Origin: Desulfobacteraceae bacterium
GTDB taxonomy: Bacteria > Desulfobacterota > Desulfobacteria > Desulfobacterales > Desulfosalsimonadaceae
Reading direction: 5' to 3'
Length of the DNA stretch: 40,613 nt
Assembly (NCBI GenBank): GCA_011390415.1
Contig: JAABSL010000335.1
Location: 1 to 40,613, forward strand
A program made the position numbers and the translations under genes. This document shows positions 28,033-38,346 of this stretch, in pieces; position 1 is the first letter of the stretch, and the number at the start of each line of letters is the position of its first letter. The notes beneath the pieces were generated by a model. That model did not search any database and had not been told where the DNA came from. It was given only the letters and a program-made list of their open reading frames with translations.

Positions 28033-30651
28033 TTACGCCGCATGGGAGGGATCCTGTGAAATTACCGGCGTAATATCAAACACAATGTTGCCGTTTTCCA
28101 CATCCGCCTTGATCTGACTGGCCCCTTCCATGTCGCCTTTTAAAATTTCCATGGACAGCGGATTTTCAATGAACTGCTGGATGGTGCGCTTCAAAGGGCG
28201 GGCCCCGTAGACCGGATCAAATCCGTTTTCCGCCAGAAAATCTTTGGCCGCTTCGGTCAGTTGCAGTTCAATCTCTTTGTCCGCCAGCCGTTTTTCCAGT
28301 CGCTGCAGCTGAATGTCGACAATCTCACGAATCTGCTCGTGAGTGAGGCTGTGAAAAATAATAATTTCGTCAATCCGGTTTAAGAACTCGGGTTTAAAAC
28401 CGGCCCGCAGCGCCTGGAAAACCTTTTCTTCAATGGCTTCCCGATTGCTGTCATTGACTTCCTGAAGCAGGTGGCTGCCCACATTGGATGTCATGATGAT
28501 CAGGGTGTTTTTAAAGTCAACAGTCTTGCCCTGGCCGTCCGTCAGGCGGCCGTCATCTAAAATCTGAAGCAGCACATTAAAAATGTCCGGATGCGCTTTT
28601 TCAATTTCATCAAACAGAATCACGGAATAGGGGCGCCGGCGAACTGCTTCCGTGAGATATCCGCCTTCCTCATACCCGACGTATCCCGGCGGCGCGCCGA
28701 TGAGGCGGGATACGGAATGCTTTTCCATATATTCCGACATATCCACCCGGGTGATGGCCTGTTCGCTGTCATATAAAAATTCCGCCAGGGACTTGGCCAG
28801 TTCGGTCTTGCCCACACCGGTGGGGCCCATAAAAATAAATGAGCCGATGGGCCGGTTGGGATCCTGAAGACCGGATCGGGCCCGACGGACTGCATTGGAA
28901 ACCGCTTTTACGGCCTCATCCTGGCCGATGAGCCGTTTTTTTATCCGGTCTTCCATGTGCACCAGCTTTTCCCGCTCGCCTTCGAGCATCTTTTTCACCG
29001 GAATGCCGGTCCACTTGGAAACAATTTCAGCAATGTCTTCGGCATCTACTTCTTCCCGCAGCATTTTTCGATGCACCTGAAGATCAACCAGTTTCCGGTT
29101 GGCCTGTTCCAGGCGGTTTTTCAATTCATTGCGTCGGCCGTAACGAAGCTGGGCCACTTTTTCAAGGTTGCCTTCGCGTTCGGCCTGCTGCTCTTCAATG
29201 CCGACCTGGTCGAGTTCGGATTTAATCGACTGGATGGCGGCGATGCTTTCCTTTTCATTCTGCCAGTGGGCATTCATTCCATGGTAATCTTCTTTTAATA
29301 CTTCAATGTCTTTTTCTATTTTTTCCAGACGGTCTCTGGATGCACTGTCTGTTTCCTTTCGCAAGGCCTCTTTTTCGATCTCCAGCTGGGTGATTTTGCG
29401 CTGTATTTCATCGATTTCCGCCGGCTTGCTGTCGATTTCAATCCGCAGGCGGGATGCGCACTCATCAATTAAGTCAATGGCCTTGTCCGGGAGGAACCGG
29501 TCGGTAATATAGCGGTCGGAAAGCGTGGCCGCAGCCACAATGGCGGAATCTTTGATTTTGACCCCGTGGTGCACTTCATATTTTTGTTTCAGTCCCCGGA
29601 GAATGGAAATGGTGTCTTCCTTTGTGGGTTCGGATACCGCAACGGGCTGAAACCGGCGTTCCAGGGCCGCGTCTTTTTCAATATATTTCCGGTATTCCGT
29701 AATGGTGGTGGCGCCGATGCACCGCAGGGTGCCCCGGGCCAGACCGGGTTTTAACATGTTGGAGGCATCCAGAGATCCTTCGGCCGCTCCGGCCCCCACC
29801 AGCGTATGCAGTTCATCGATAAACAGAATAATTTTTCCTTCGGCTTTTTCCACTTCCTTGACCACTGCTTTTAAGCGGTCTTCAAATTCTCCCCGGTATT
29901 TGGCCCCGGCAATCAGGGTGCCCATATCCAGCACAATCAGCCGCCGGTTTTTCAATGTCTCGGACACATCGCCTTCAATGATCCGCTGGGCAAGTCCTTC
30001 CACAATTGCCGTTTTGCCGACCCCGGGCTCACCGATCAGCACGGGATTGTTTTTTGTCCGTCGGGACAGCACCTGGGCGATACGCCGGATTTCTTCATCA
30101 CGGCCGATGACCGGATCGATTTTACCCAGACGGGCATCTTCCGTCAGGTCACGGGTATATTTATCCAGGGCCTGGTATTTGTCTTCCGGATTCTGGTCGG
30201 TAATGGTCTGGCTCCCCCGGATTTCCATGAGCACTTTTAAGACGTTTTCTTTGGTAATGCCGAATTGTTTGAAGATATTTTTAATCCGACTGTCTTTGAT
30301 ATCCAGTATTGCCAGAAAAATATGCTCAATGCTGACATACTGATCTTTCATGTTGGATGCTTCGGTAAACGCCTGTTCCAGCATTGTCCGGCTTTGAGCG
30401 GACAAATACGCGTCACCCACCGCCCCTTGAACCTTGGGCAGGGTCTCAATCGCGGTCAATGTTTCTCGGACAACGTCGTCCGGCGTGATGCCGATTTTTC
30501 TTATAATGGAACCGGTAATGCTTTGACTGTCACTTAGCATCACATAGAGAAAATGAACCGGTTCAATCTGCTGATTATGGTATTTGGATGTAATTGCATG
30601 CGCTTCCTGAATCAGTTCCTGAGCTTTTATGGTAAATTTATCAAAACGCAT
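28033..30651 (-). CDS. clpB: ATP-dependent chaperone ClpB
   Basis: 872 aa; two Walker A motifs ([36 protein letters not shown]), middle coiled coil, [17 protein letters not shown]. Confidence 0.97.
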   Translation of the reverse strand: MRFDKFTIKAQELIQEAHAITSKYHNQQIEPVHFLYVMLSDSQSITGSIIRKIGITPDDVVRETLTAIETLPKVQGAVGDAYLSAQSRTMLEQAFTEASNMKDQYVSIEHIFLAILDIKDSRIKNIFKQFGITKENVLKVLMEIRGSQTITDQNPEDKYQALDKYTRDLTEDARLGKIDPVIGRDEEIRRIAQVLSRRTKNNPVLIGEPGVGKTAIVEGLAQRIIEGDVSETLKNRRLIVLDMGTLIAGAKYRGEFEDRLKAVVKEVEKAEGKIILFIDELHTLVGAGAAEGSLDASNMLKPGLARGTLRCIGATTITEYRKYIEKDAALERRFQPVAVSEPTKEDTISILRGLKQKYEVHHGVKIKDSAIVAAATLSDRYITDRFLPDKAIDLIDECASRLRIEIDSKPAEIDEIQRKITQLEIEKEALRKETDSASRDRLEKIEKDIEVLKEDYHGMNAHWQNEKESIAAIQSIKSELDQVGIEEQQAEREGNLEKVAQLRYGRRNELKNRLEQANRKLVDLQVHRKMLREEVDAEDIAEIVSKWTGIPVKKMLEGEREKLVHMEDRIKKRLIGQDEAVKAVSNAVRRARSGLQDPNRPIGSFIFMGPTGVGKTELAKSLAEFLYDSEQAITRVDMSEYMEKHSVSRLIGAPPGYVGYEEGGYLTEAVRRRPYSVILFDEIEKAHPDIFNVLLQILDDGRLTDGQGKTVDFKNTLIIMTSNVGSHLLQEVNDSNREAIEEKVFQALRAGFKPEFLNRIDEIIIFHSLTHEQIREIVDIQLQRLEKRLADKEIELQLTEAAKDFLAENGFDPVYGARPLKRTIQQFIENPLSMEILKGDMEGASQIKADVENGNIVFDITPVISQDPSHAA

Positions 30652-30924
30652 GAGTCCTCCTTTATCTTTACTGGTGTCTGTTCATTATTGTGGTGTTGCG
30701 AAAAAAAGTAATTTGATCGGGTGGATAACCCATTATTTTTCTAAAAAATAATCATTTTCCAAAATGTGTCAATGGCAGGTATGGTAAGCATGGCATGGTA
30801 CCGCAAGAGAAGGGGCTGTTTTTAATTGACCTTGTCATCAAGTTCCCATACTATAGAAAACCATTGAATTTAAATAATATGCTTTTGAACCGCATGTATT
30901 TCTGTCCTTTATTTTTATCTTGCA

Positions 30925-32253
30925 TTGATGGCGGGCAAAGATTCGTATTGTGCAAGAATCATCCGGGCTGACCACGATATGAATGGGATCAAATTTTCAG
31001 CTGCAGAGGAGCCAACGGCGGAAATGGGTTTTAGGCCTTCCCAATACGTTCAGTATCCGAGTAGTGAAATTACCTCGATTATGAAAAGAATCGAGGAATT
31101 CAACTATCTTCAGGACATTGACGCCATTCTTGATAAAATTCTGGAGGAAGCCCGGAGCCTTTCAAATGCCGATGCCGGTTCGATATTCATTGTAGAATCG
31201 GATCGGCTGCGATTCGGATATGTTCATAATGACACGCTGTTTAAACAGGATGAGGCCAATGAACAGATTTATGTCGATTTTTCAGTTCCGATTAATTCCC
31301 AATCCATTGTCGGCTATGTGGCTCTGACCGGTAATACGGTTGCCATCGATGATGCCTACCACCTTCCTCCGGACAGCCCGTTTGGGTTTAATGCCGCCTA
31401 TGACCGGAAAGCCGGGTACCAGACCCGGTCGATTCTGGCGGTACCGCTTTATACGTTTCACGGCCGGTTGGTGGGAGTTATGCAGCTGATTAATGCCAAA
31501 GATGAAAAAGGCCGGGTCATACCGTTTTTTAAAAAAATTCAGGACCTGATTCCGCTGCTGGCCAACAATGCGGCAGTGGCGATTGACCGCGGGATTATGA
31601 ATCGGGAAATGATTTTGCGGATGGTTAAAATGGCCGAACTCAGGGACCCCATGGAAACAGGGGCCCATGTACAGAGAGTCGGTGCATATTCAGCGGAAAT
31701 ATACCATCAGTGGGCGGTAAAACATAAAATCGATAAGCAGGAAAAAAACCGGCAAAAGGATTTAATCCGGCTGGCGGCAATGCTCCATGATGTCGGCAAG
31801 GTGGGCATTCCCGACCATATCCTGAAAAAACCGGACAAGCTGACCAAAAACGAATTTAATGCCATAAAACGACATACGGTTTATGGAGGGCGTCTGTTTA
31901 TGAATCAGACGTCAAGCCTTGATCAAATGAGCATGCAGATTGCATTGTGTCATCATGAAAAATGGGATGGCAGCGGATATCCGGGTAAAATAAGCAATAT
32001 AATGCAAAAGGATGTCAAAATGGGGAGTCCCCGGCAGAAAAGCGAAATCCCGTTGCCTGCCCGGATTGTCGCTCTGGCAGATGTCTATGATGCGCTGGTT
32101 TCCCGTCGTTCTTATAAAAAATCATGGAGCCGGGAAAAGGCGCTGGATGTGATTGAATCCGGTGCGGGCGAACACTTTGATCCCGAAATTGTGGAAATTT
32201 TTTTTCAAATCCTTCCGGTGATTCATGCGATTGAGAATAAATTCAAAGGATAA
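30925..32253 (+). CDS. GAF domain + HD-GYP domain protein (putative c-di-GMP phosphodiesterase)
   Basis: GAF-like region 31100-31600; HD-GYP LAAMLHDVGKVGIPDHILKKPDKLT...HHEKWDGSGYPGKI...PARIVALADVYDALVSRRSYKK. The start codon may be internal. Confidence 0.88.
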   Translation: MMAGKDSYCARIIRADHDMNGIKFSAAEEPTAEMGFRPSQYVQYPSSEITSIMKRIEEFNYLQDIDAILDKILEEARSLSNADAGSIFIVESDRLRFGYVHNDTLFKQDEANEQIYVDFSVPINSQSIVGYVALTGNTVAIDDAYHLPPDSPFGFNAAYDRKAGYQTRSILAVPLYTFHGRLVGVMQLINAKDEKGRVIPFFKKIQDLIPLLANNAAVAIDRGIMNREMILRMVKMAELRDPMETGAHVQRVGAYSAEIYHQWAVKHKIDKQEKNRQKDLIRLAAMLHDVGKVGIPDHILKKPDKLTKNEFNAIKRHTVYGGRLFMNQTSSLDQMSMQIALCHHEKWDGSGYPGKISNIMQKDVKMGSPRQKSEIPLPARIVALADVYDALVSRRSYKKSWSREKALDVIESGAGEHFDPEIVEIFFQILPVIHAIENKFKG

Positions 32254-32362
32254 CGCTATATAAATCGAAACTTATGGGCTGGCAATGGGGTGGTTTCATT
32301 TCAGAAATTGCTTAGTATAAGCCGGAATTATCTATAAACCAGGTTCCCGACCGGGGTGTTTT

Positions 32363-33277
32363 ATGAACAATGAAACAACCAATCTGTATGATCTGATCGA
32401 CTGTCAGAACCAGAAAGCGGTTCTGGATGAAATAGAAACCATCATTTCCCTGCTTGATTCGGATCATATCATGGATCAGTTTCAGGTCGTGTGTCAGGAT
32501 ATCATCCGGTTGTTCAACGGGGACTATCCCGGCTACAAGGCATCGAATACCAAATATCATAACCTGGAGCATACCGTGATGGTCACACTGGCCACTGCGC
32601 GTCTGATTCACGGCAGCGTCGTATGCGGGTTCCGGTTTCAGCCGGAAAATATTCTTTTGGGGCTTCTGGCCGCCTTGTTTCATGATTCCGGTCTGATTCA
32701 GACCAAAAAGGACAAGAGCGGAACCGGCGCCAAATATACCATCGGCCATGAAAAGCGCGGCATCCGCTTTATGAGAAAAAACCTCGGCGAAAAGAATTTT
32801 ACCCGGCAGCAGATGGATGATTGTGCTCAGTTGATTAAATGCACGAATCTGAAAATTGATGCGGCAGATATTTCATTCCGGTCAAAAGAGATTGAAAACC
32901 TCGGAAAAATAGTCGGTTCCGCGGATTTGCTGGCTCAGATGGCGGACCGACTTTACCTGGAAAAACTGATTCTGCTGTTCAAAGAGTTTGAAGAAGCCGG
33001 CATCCCGGATTTTGATTCCGAAGAAGAGCTGCTTGAGAAAACCGAAGGATTTTATAAAAATGTGACCCGAAAGCGCTTGACTCAGGGGTTTGACAATATC
33101 TCTTCGAATATGATCAATCATTTCAGGTATCGATGGGATATTGACCGGGATCTGTATTCTGAATCTATTGGTAAAAATATCAGTTATTTAAAAAAAATAT
33201 TGAACGACGGGAAAAGAACCCGCCGGTTTTACCAGAAATATCTGCGCCGGGGCGGATTGCTCTATGAAAATGATTGA
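32363..33277 (+). CDS. HD domain phosphohydrolase
   Basis: YHNLEHTVMVTLATARLIHG...LLGLLAALFHDSGLIQT. Confidence 0.75.
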   Translation: MNNETTNLYDLIDCQNQKAVLDEIETIISLLDSDHIMDQFQVVCQDIIRLFNGDYPGYKASNTKYHNLEHTVMVTLATARLIHGSVVCGFRFQPENILLGLLAALFHDSGLIQTKKDKSGTGAKYTIGHEKRGIRFMRKNLGEKNFTRQQMDDCAQLIKCTNLKIDAADISFRSKEIENLGKIVGSADLLAQMADRLYLEKLILLFKEFEEAGIPDFDSEEELLEKTEGFYKNVTRKRLTQGFDNISSNMINHFRYRWDIDRDLYSESIGKNISYLKKILNDGKRTRRFYQKYLRRGGLLYEND

Positions 33278-33307
33278 ATATCTCTGTAAAAGCGTGTGCA
33301 GGGATGT

Positions 33308-33784
33308 TTACCATTGATGAAAGCCAGGTGCCAGGCGAAGGCTTTCATAGAGGGCGATGCCCACGGATGTGGATAAATTCAGGCTCCGGATCGTGTTGCG
33401 GATGGGAATATGGTAGGTGGCGTCTTCCCCAAACCGGTTTCGGATATTTTCCGGAATGCCGCGGGTTTCCGATCCGAAAATCAAAAAAAGCCGCAAACAT
33501 TCCGGCAGCTCCCAGACTGAGTGTTTCCCGGTTTTCGTAAACAGGACGAGCTCTTCCTTTTTTGCCCGGCAGGCGGTCAAAAAGTCCTGGAAATTATCCC
33601 AGACTGACAGGTTGACATCCGGCCAGTAATCCAGTCCGGCCCGTTTTACTTCGCGGCTTTCTATGGAAAATCCCAAAGGCTTGATCAGATGCAGGCGGGC
33701 ACCGGTGCCGATGCAGCTTCGCCCGATATTGCCGGTGTTCCAGTGTATTTCCGGGGCGATGAGAACCACATGACGCTCAATCAT
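33308..33784 (-). CDS. trmL: tRNA (cytidine(34)-2'-O)-methyltransferase (SPOUT)
   Basis: VLIAPEIHWNTGNIGRSCIGTGARLHLIKPLGF...LIFGSETRGIPENI...IPIRNTIRSLNLSTSVGIALYE. Confidence 0.9.
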   Translation of the reverse strand: MIERHVVLIAPEIHWNTGNIGRSCIGTGARLHLIKPLGFSIESREVKRAGLDYWPDVNLSVWDNFQDFLTACRAKKEELVLFTKTGKHSVWELPECLRLFLIFGSETRGIPENIRNRFGEDATYHIPIRNTIRSLNLSTSVGIALYESLRLAPGFHQW

Positions 33785-33802
33785 TCATTTAACGGTTTTC
33801 GA

Positions 33803-34372
33803 TTAGAAAGTTCCGGGTTTGCAGATAATCTCTTTAATGCGCAGATCAAAAAAATTAGACTGGTGAGCGGGCTTGACGATTAAGGCGGTATCCGCACCTT
33901 TTGCCGTTCCGCCGATAGCGATAATATCCTTGCCGGTCAGAGCGCCGGCGTCAGCGGCCATGACGGAAATTTCAACCGCGACTTTGGTTCCGTGCCCGAA
34001 AAGTCGTAATGTATCGGCAATCAGCAGCACCGGATAGCTTCCGGTATATTTTTTGGCAATGGAGCGTTCAACACCGGAAAGGGCATGGGTGGCCTGGACA
34101 ACCTGAACGCCTTCAACCTCTAAGTCCTTTTGAACATCGTCTTTCATGGTTTTCTTAAACGGTTCTCTGAATCCGCAATGATAGGTAACGGCCGTTATTT
34201 TAAATCCTTTAAAAATTTCCATTGCTTTGTAGGCGGTTTCACCGGTGGTGGATGCAACAACGACTTCATTTAAGCCCAGTTCCTTACCGCGATCATATGC
34301 AAATTCAAGTGTTTGTTGGGTGTTGACTTTGCCCGGCTCTTCGAACTGCGTAAATAACGTTCCCATGCTCAT
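33803..34372 (-). CDS. Pyruvate kinase alpha/beta (C-terminal-like) domain protein
   Basis: EVVVASTTGETAYKAMEIFKGFKITAVTYHCGFREPF...VQVVQATHALSGVERSI; stand-alone PK_C-like domain. Confidence 0.75.
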   Translation of the reverse strand: MSMGTLFTQFEEPGKVNTQQTLEFAYDRGKELGLNEVVVASTTGETAYKAMEIFKGFKITAVTYHCGFREPFKKTMKDDVQKDLEVEGVQVVQATHALSGVERSIAKKYTGSYPVLLIADTLRLFGHGTKVAVEISVMAADAGALTGKDIIAIGGTAKGADTALIVKPAHQSNFFDLRIKEIICKPGTF

Positions 34373-34501
34373 CTGTCAGATCCTTATTAAGGGTTTGTAT
34401 TCATTTGAGAGATGCATTATACTGCCAAATATAGAGTATGGCGGTCGAACCCGTCAAGTTAAAATCGTTTGAAGGTTTGCAGGCATTTGCGGAGGAAATA
34501 C

Positions 34502-35344
34502 ATGATTATTGATGTGCACACCCATATATTCCCGAAAAATATTTGTGATCATCGGGAAGACTATTTTGACGGAGAAGCCCCGTTTAAATTGTTGTATGAT
34601 TCGCCAAAATCCCCTCTGATTACCGCAGAAGATCTCATTGCGGCCATGGATGAACAGGGGGTGGACAAGTCGGTGACATTCGGATTTCCCTGGAAAAAGG
34701 CGGCATATTATCAGAAAAACAATGATGAGGTCATCGCGTCTGTCAGTAAATTTCCGGACCGGCTGATCGGGCTCTGCTGTGTGGATATTTATCATCCGGA
34801 GGCTGTTAAAGAAGTGGAAAGATGCCTGGATGCCGGTTTGTCAGGTGTCGGGGAACTGGCATTTTATCAATCCGGCATTGAAGCGCAAGCCCTTAAAATG
34901 CTGGAACCGGTCATGGCTTTGTGCCGGGATAAAAAGGTGCCGGTAATGATACACACCAATGAACCGATCGGTCATCTTTATCCCGGAAAAACGCCGGTCA
35001 CCCTGGCACAGATTTATAATCTGGCAAAAGCATTTCCGGATAATAAGATTATTCTGGCCCACTGGGGGGGCGGTATTTTTTTCTATACCCTGCTCAAAAG
35101 AGAAGTGAGGCAAACGCTGAAAAATATCTATTACGACACCGCGGCCTCCCCGTTTTTATATTCGCCGGAAATCTATCCGACGGCAATGACTTTGGCCGGT
35201 CCGGATAAAATATTGCTGGGAACCGACTATCCGCTGATCAAACCTGCACGATATTTTAAGGAAATGGATACCGCCGGACTCGGAAAAGAAGAAAAGAAAA
35301 TGATTTGCGGCGAAAATGCCGCATCGCTTTTTGGTATCGCTTAA
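34502..35344 (+). CDS. Amidohydrolase 2 / TIM-barrel metal-dependent hydrolase (start trimmed to MIIDVHTHIFP)
   Basis: IIDVHTHIFPKN, KIILAHWGGGIFFYTLLKRE, KILLGTDYPLI. Confidence 0.88.
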   Translation: MIIDVHTHIFPKNICDHREDYFDGEAPFKLLYDSPKSPLITAEDLIAAMDEQGVDKSVTFGFPWKKAAYYQKNNDEVIASVSKFPDRLIGLCCVDIYHPEAVKEVERCLDAGLSGVGELAFYQSGIEAQALKMLEPVMALCRDKKVPVMIHTNEPIGHLYPGKTPVTLAQIYNLAKAFPDNKIILAHWGGGIFFYTLLKREVRQTLKNIYYDTAASPFLYSPEIYPTAMTLAGPDKILLGTDYPLIKPARYFKEMDTAGLGKEEKKMICGENAASLFGIA

Positions 35345-35366
35345 AAAAACAAGCCGGCCTGTTTTT
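35343..35366 (+). terminator. Possible terminator after the amidohydrolase gene
   Basis: AAAAACA-a-GCCGGC-c-TGTTTTTG, a short imperfect stem followed by a T-run. Confidence 0.3.
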
Positions 35367-35402
35367 GTCAGGCAAACCCAAGCTTATGGCAAGCCAATAG
35401 TT

Positions 35403-36170
35403 ATGAATTCCATTTATATGAAAATTCACCAGCAGGCAATCCGGATTGCCGCGCAATACCCGGCAGCGGATTTTTACATGGATTATCCGGACCAGGTTGA
35501 TTATTCGTTGAATTTTTTTTCAACCGATCCCGTGGTCTGCCAAATATATGATTTTGTGGCTGAAAATATTGAAGATGACTTCGGCCATGGATTGGATCAT
35601 GTCCGGAAAGTAGCCAAAGATGCCGGCACCCTGTCCCTTATCGAAGGCCAGCGGCTGGAAAGACTGACCGGAGATTGCGGTGATCTGAAGCATCGGGTGC
35701 GCATGGCCCAATGCGCCGGGCTGCTGCATGATATCAAGCGGAAGCATAAAAACCATGCAAAAGAAGGGGCGGTATTTTCAGAAAAAGTGCTGGTGCAATA
35801 CGCTTTTTCCGATGCGGATATTGCGGATATCTGTCTGGCCATCGAAAATCATGAGGCCTTCGGACAAATAAAAGCTTGCAAAACCCCGGCCGGAGAACTG
35901 CTGTCAGACTGCCTGTATGATGCGGATAAATTCCGGTGGGGAACGGAAAATTTTACCCACACGGTCTGGGCCATGGTGTCTTATTCCAATATCCCCATTA
36001 AAAAATTCATGGCGCTCTATCCAAAGGGGATCACTTTTCTGCAAAAAATCAAGGACACGTTTCGAACGCCTACCGGTCGTCGGTACGGCCCTCAATTTAT
36101 TGATCTCGGGCTCTGCGTGGGCGAAGATATCTATCAGTACATCCGGACGGAATTTACCGAATATCTGTAA
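35403..36170 (+). CDS. HD domain-containing protein (start trimmed)
   Basis: FGHGLDHVRKVAKDAG...RMAQCAGLLHDIKRKHKNHAKEGAVFSEKVL. Confidence 0.75.
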   Translation: MNSIYMKIHQQAIRIAAQYPAADFYMDYPDQVDYSLNFFSTDPVVCQIYDFVAENIEDDFGHGLDHVRKVAKDAGTLSLIEGQRLERLTGDCGDLKHRVRMAQCAGLLHDIKRKHKNHAKEGAVFSEKVLVQYAFSDADIADICLAIENHEAFGQIKACKTPAGELLSDCLYDADKFRWGTENFTHTVWAMVSYSNIPIKKFMALYPKGITFLQKIKDTFRTPTGRRYGPQFIDLGLCVGEDIYQYIRTEFTEYL

Positions 36171-36185
36171 ACGCCGTTTGGTATT

Positions 36186-36467
36186 TCAGGCGGCCGGTAA
36201 TCCCCGTCGTGTATTTGCTGAAAGAATGGGTGTATTGAAAATCAGTGCGGAGCTCTCTTCTGATCGCTGAATATCAATGTTGACGGCTTCCTTGTCAATT
36301 TCAAAATAACGGGAGATCACTTCCACCAGGTCTCTTTGAAGATTGCCCAGTGTATCTGTTTTGATTTCCAGTTTATCTGTCATCAAAGCAAATTTAAGGC
36401 GCTGTTTAGCGACATCCTTGCTGTCACCTTTTTTCATTAATTTTTTCAGTAGCGTATTGAATTTCAT
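36186..36467 (-). CDS. minE: Cell division topological specificity factor MinE
   Basis: AKQRLKFALMTDKLEIKTDTLGNLQRDLVEVISRYFEID; adjacent to minD. Confidence 0.9.
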   Translation of the reverse strand: MKFNTLLKKLMKKGDSKDVAKQRLKFALMTDKLEIKTDTLGNLQRDLVEVISRYFEIDKEAVNIDIQRSEESSALIFNTPILSANTRRGLPAA

Positions 36468-36476
36468 AAAAGATCC

Positions 36477-37277
36477 TTAATTTTTACGGCTGAGTTTGGA
36501 GCCGAGTTTTTTCCAGAAACTTTTCTGAATCATGGGATTTTCAATGGGCAGGTCCGGGTGTCCGTCAAGCCGCAATGCGATGCGCTGAAGCGCCATGCCG
36601 GCTTTGGAGTCTTCCTGTAAAATAAGGGGCATGCCGGTATTCGTGGCCACGACCACCCGGTCATCCATCTCAATCAGTCCGATCAGATCAATTGAAAGCA
36701 CCTCAACAACATCCTCATGACTCAGCATATCACCGCTTTCAACCATTTTGGGGATAATCCGGTTGACAATCAGCTTAGGGGTGATGGATTGGGCGTAAAG
36801 CAGGCCGATAATCCGGTCCGCATCCCTTACGGCGGATACTTCGGGCGTGCAGACCACCAGGGCTTCATCCGCGGCGGCGATGGAATTCTTAAACCCCTGT
36901 TCAATCCCTGCCGGACAGTCGAGCAGCGTGATGTCAAATTCTTTTCGGAGTTTGTTCGTCAGCCACACCATGTTTTCAGGTTTGATGACATCTTTGTCAT
37001 CACTCTGGGATGCCGGGATCAGAAAGAGATTGTCAATTCTCCGATCCTTGATCGCCGCTTGTTTAATTTTACATTTGCCCTTGATGATATCGACAATATT
37101 GAAGACAATTCGATTCTCAAGCCCCATGACCACATCCAGGTTTCTGAGGCCGATATCCATGTCAACAATAGCGACACGTTTTCCCTGCACGGCCAGCGCT
37201 GCGCCGAGGGAGGCGGTGATGGTTGTTTTGCCCACGCCGCCTTTGCCTGAAGTTACCACTATGACTTTTCCGTCCAC
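36477..37277 (-). CDS. minD: Septum site-determining protein MinD
   Basis: VIVVTSGKGGVGKTTITASLGAALAVQGKRVAIVDMDIGLRNLDVVMGLENRIVFNIVD. Confidence 0.97.
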   Translation of the reverse strand: MDGKVIVVTSGKGGVGKTTITASLGAALAVQGKRVAIVDMDIGLRNLDVVMGLENRIVFNIVDIIKGKCKIKQAAIKDRRIDNLFLIPASQSDDKDVIKPENMVWLTNKLRKEFDITLLDCPAGIEQGFKNSIAAADEALVVCTPEVSAVRDADRIIGLLYAQSITPKLIVNRIIPKMVESGDMLSHEDVVEVLSIDLIGLIEMDDRVVVATNTGMPLILQEDSKAGMALQRIALRLDGHPDLPIENPMIQKSFWKKLGSKLSRKN

Positions 37278-37335
37278 ACTTCACCTCTTTGGTCATAAAA
37301 TTGCTGTTAAATAAATGAACCGGTGGCTGTTGATT

Positions 37336-38031
37336 CTATCGAACCTCCGGCCATGCCAACCGCCTGAACGGATTACCTTTTTTATAATTATCGACAACGA
37401 TGGCATTATCTTCCACCGATGCGAACTCCGGCTGGTTGCCGTCTGAATCGGCAATTCCGGCTGCCACAAATCCGCCGATCTGAATTTGGGTGGGTTTGAA
37501 TTCCAGCGCCATGATGATGGCTTCTTCGTTGTCCGGCTGACCCGCGGATGCTTTGCCCTGAAGGCATCCCATGATAATAATATCTCCCCCGGCAATAACT
37601 TCGGCACCGGGATTTAAGTCGCCCAGAATAATCAGATGTTTCCGGGCCTGGATTTTCTGGCCGGATCGGACGCGACCGGCGAGCACCAAACCGTCATTTC
37701 TGTAGTGGTGCCAGGCATTTCCCATATCCTGCTGCCGGATTCTGTTACGATTGACGGAACGCTTCGGCGGCGTGGGCCGGGTCACATGGCCAACCTGGAA
37801 TTCTGCTTTTAAGTAGGTTCCCAGCTGTTCAATTAAGTGATCATTATTTTCCTGATCATCCTTGCCCGTATCAATGATCACTCTGGCATTAATCGCCAGG
37901 TGCCTGAGACGCTCAAAAGGTTTTATTAATTCTTTTTTCAGCTGTTCAATCGGCAGGGAGGGGTCTACGGAAACCCAGAGACTGTCGCCAACGCCTTTTA
38001 ATTTGACCGGTGGATCCTCGTTATGATTCAT
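37336..38031 (-). CDS. minC: Septum site-determining protein MinC
   Basis: C-terminal VRSGQKIQARKHLIILGDLNPGAEVIAGGDIIIMGCLQGKASAG; upstream of minD. Confidence 0.95.
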   Translation of the reverse strand: MNHNEDPPVKLKGVGDSLWVSVDPSLPIEQLKKELIKPFERLRHLAINARVIIDTGKDDQENNDHLIEQLGTYLKAEFQVGHVTRPTPPKRSVNRNRIRQQDMGNAWHHYRNDGLVLAGRVRSGQKIQARKHLIILGDLNPGAEVIAGGDIIIMGCLQGKASAGQPDNEEAIIMALEFKPTQIQIGGFVAAGIADSDGNQPEFASVEDNAIVVDNYKKGNPFRRLAWPEVR

Positions 38032-38085
38032 TTGATAGATTTCGGAAATTTAAGGATTAATTAAATGCCATACATTTAGTAGATA

Positions 38086-38115
38086 CATATATTAGAAATA
38101 CAATATATATGTCAA
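38086..38115 (-). promoter_or_regulatory. Candidate sigma70 promoter of minCDE
   Basis: Minus strand TTGACA - 18 nt - TATATG in an AT-rich region. Confidence 0.45.
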
Positions 38116-38274
38116 GCGAGAAAAAAACAGAAGATTAAAAAAATATTCGAGCAGATGAAAAAAACTTTTTTTTGAAAAAAACTGCGCACTTGAAAAAACC
38201 GAAAAAAATGGATTTACGGCAAAAAATTACCCGTTTTTTCCCTTCATCCTGAGCGGTCTTTGCAGTAAAAATTT

Positions 38275-38312
38275 ATCAGGGCAATGCCGGATTATTTCGG
38301 CATTGCCCTGAT
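38275..38312 (-). terminator. Intrinsic terminator for the acyl-CoA dehydrogenase gene
   Basis: Perfect 15-bp stem ATCAGGGCAATGCCG-gattattt-CGGCATTGCCCTGAT; on the minus strand the 3' flank reads AAATTTTTACTGC. Confidence 0.75.
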
Positions 38313-38346
38313 TGAAAAAATCATTGATAAAAGAAAAAAAATTGCG

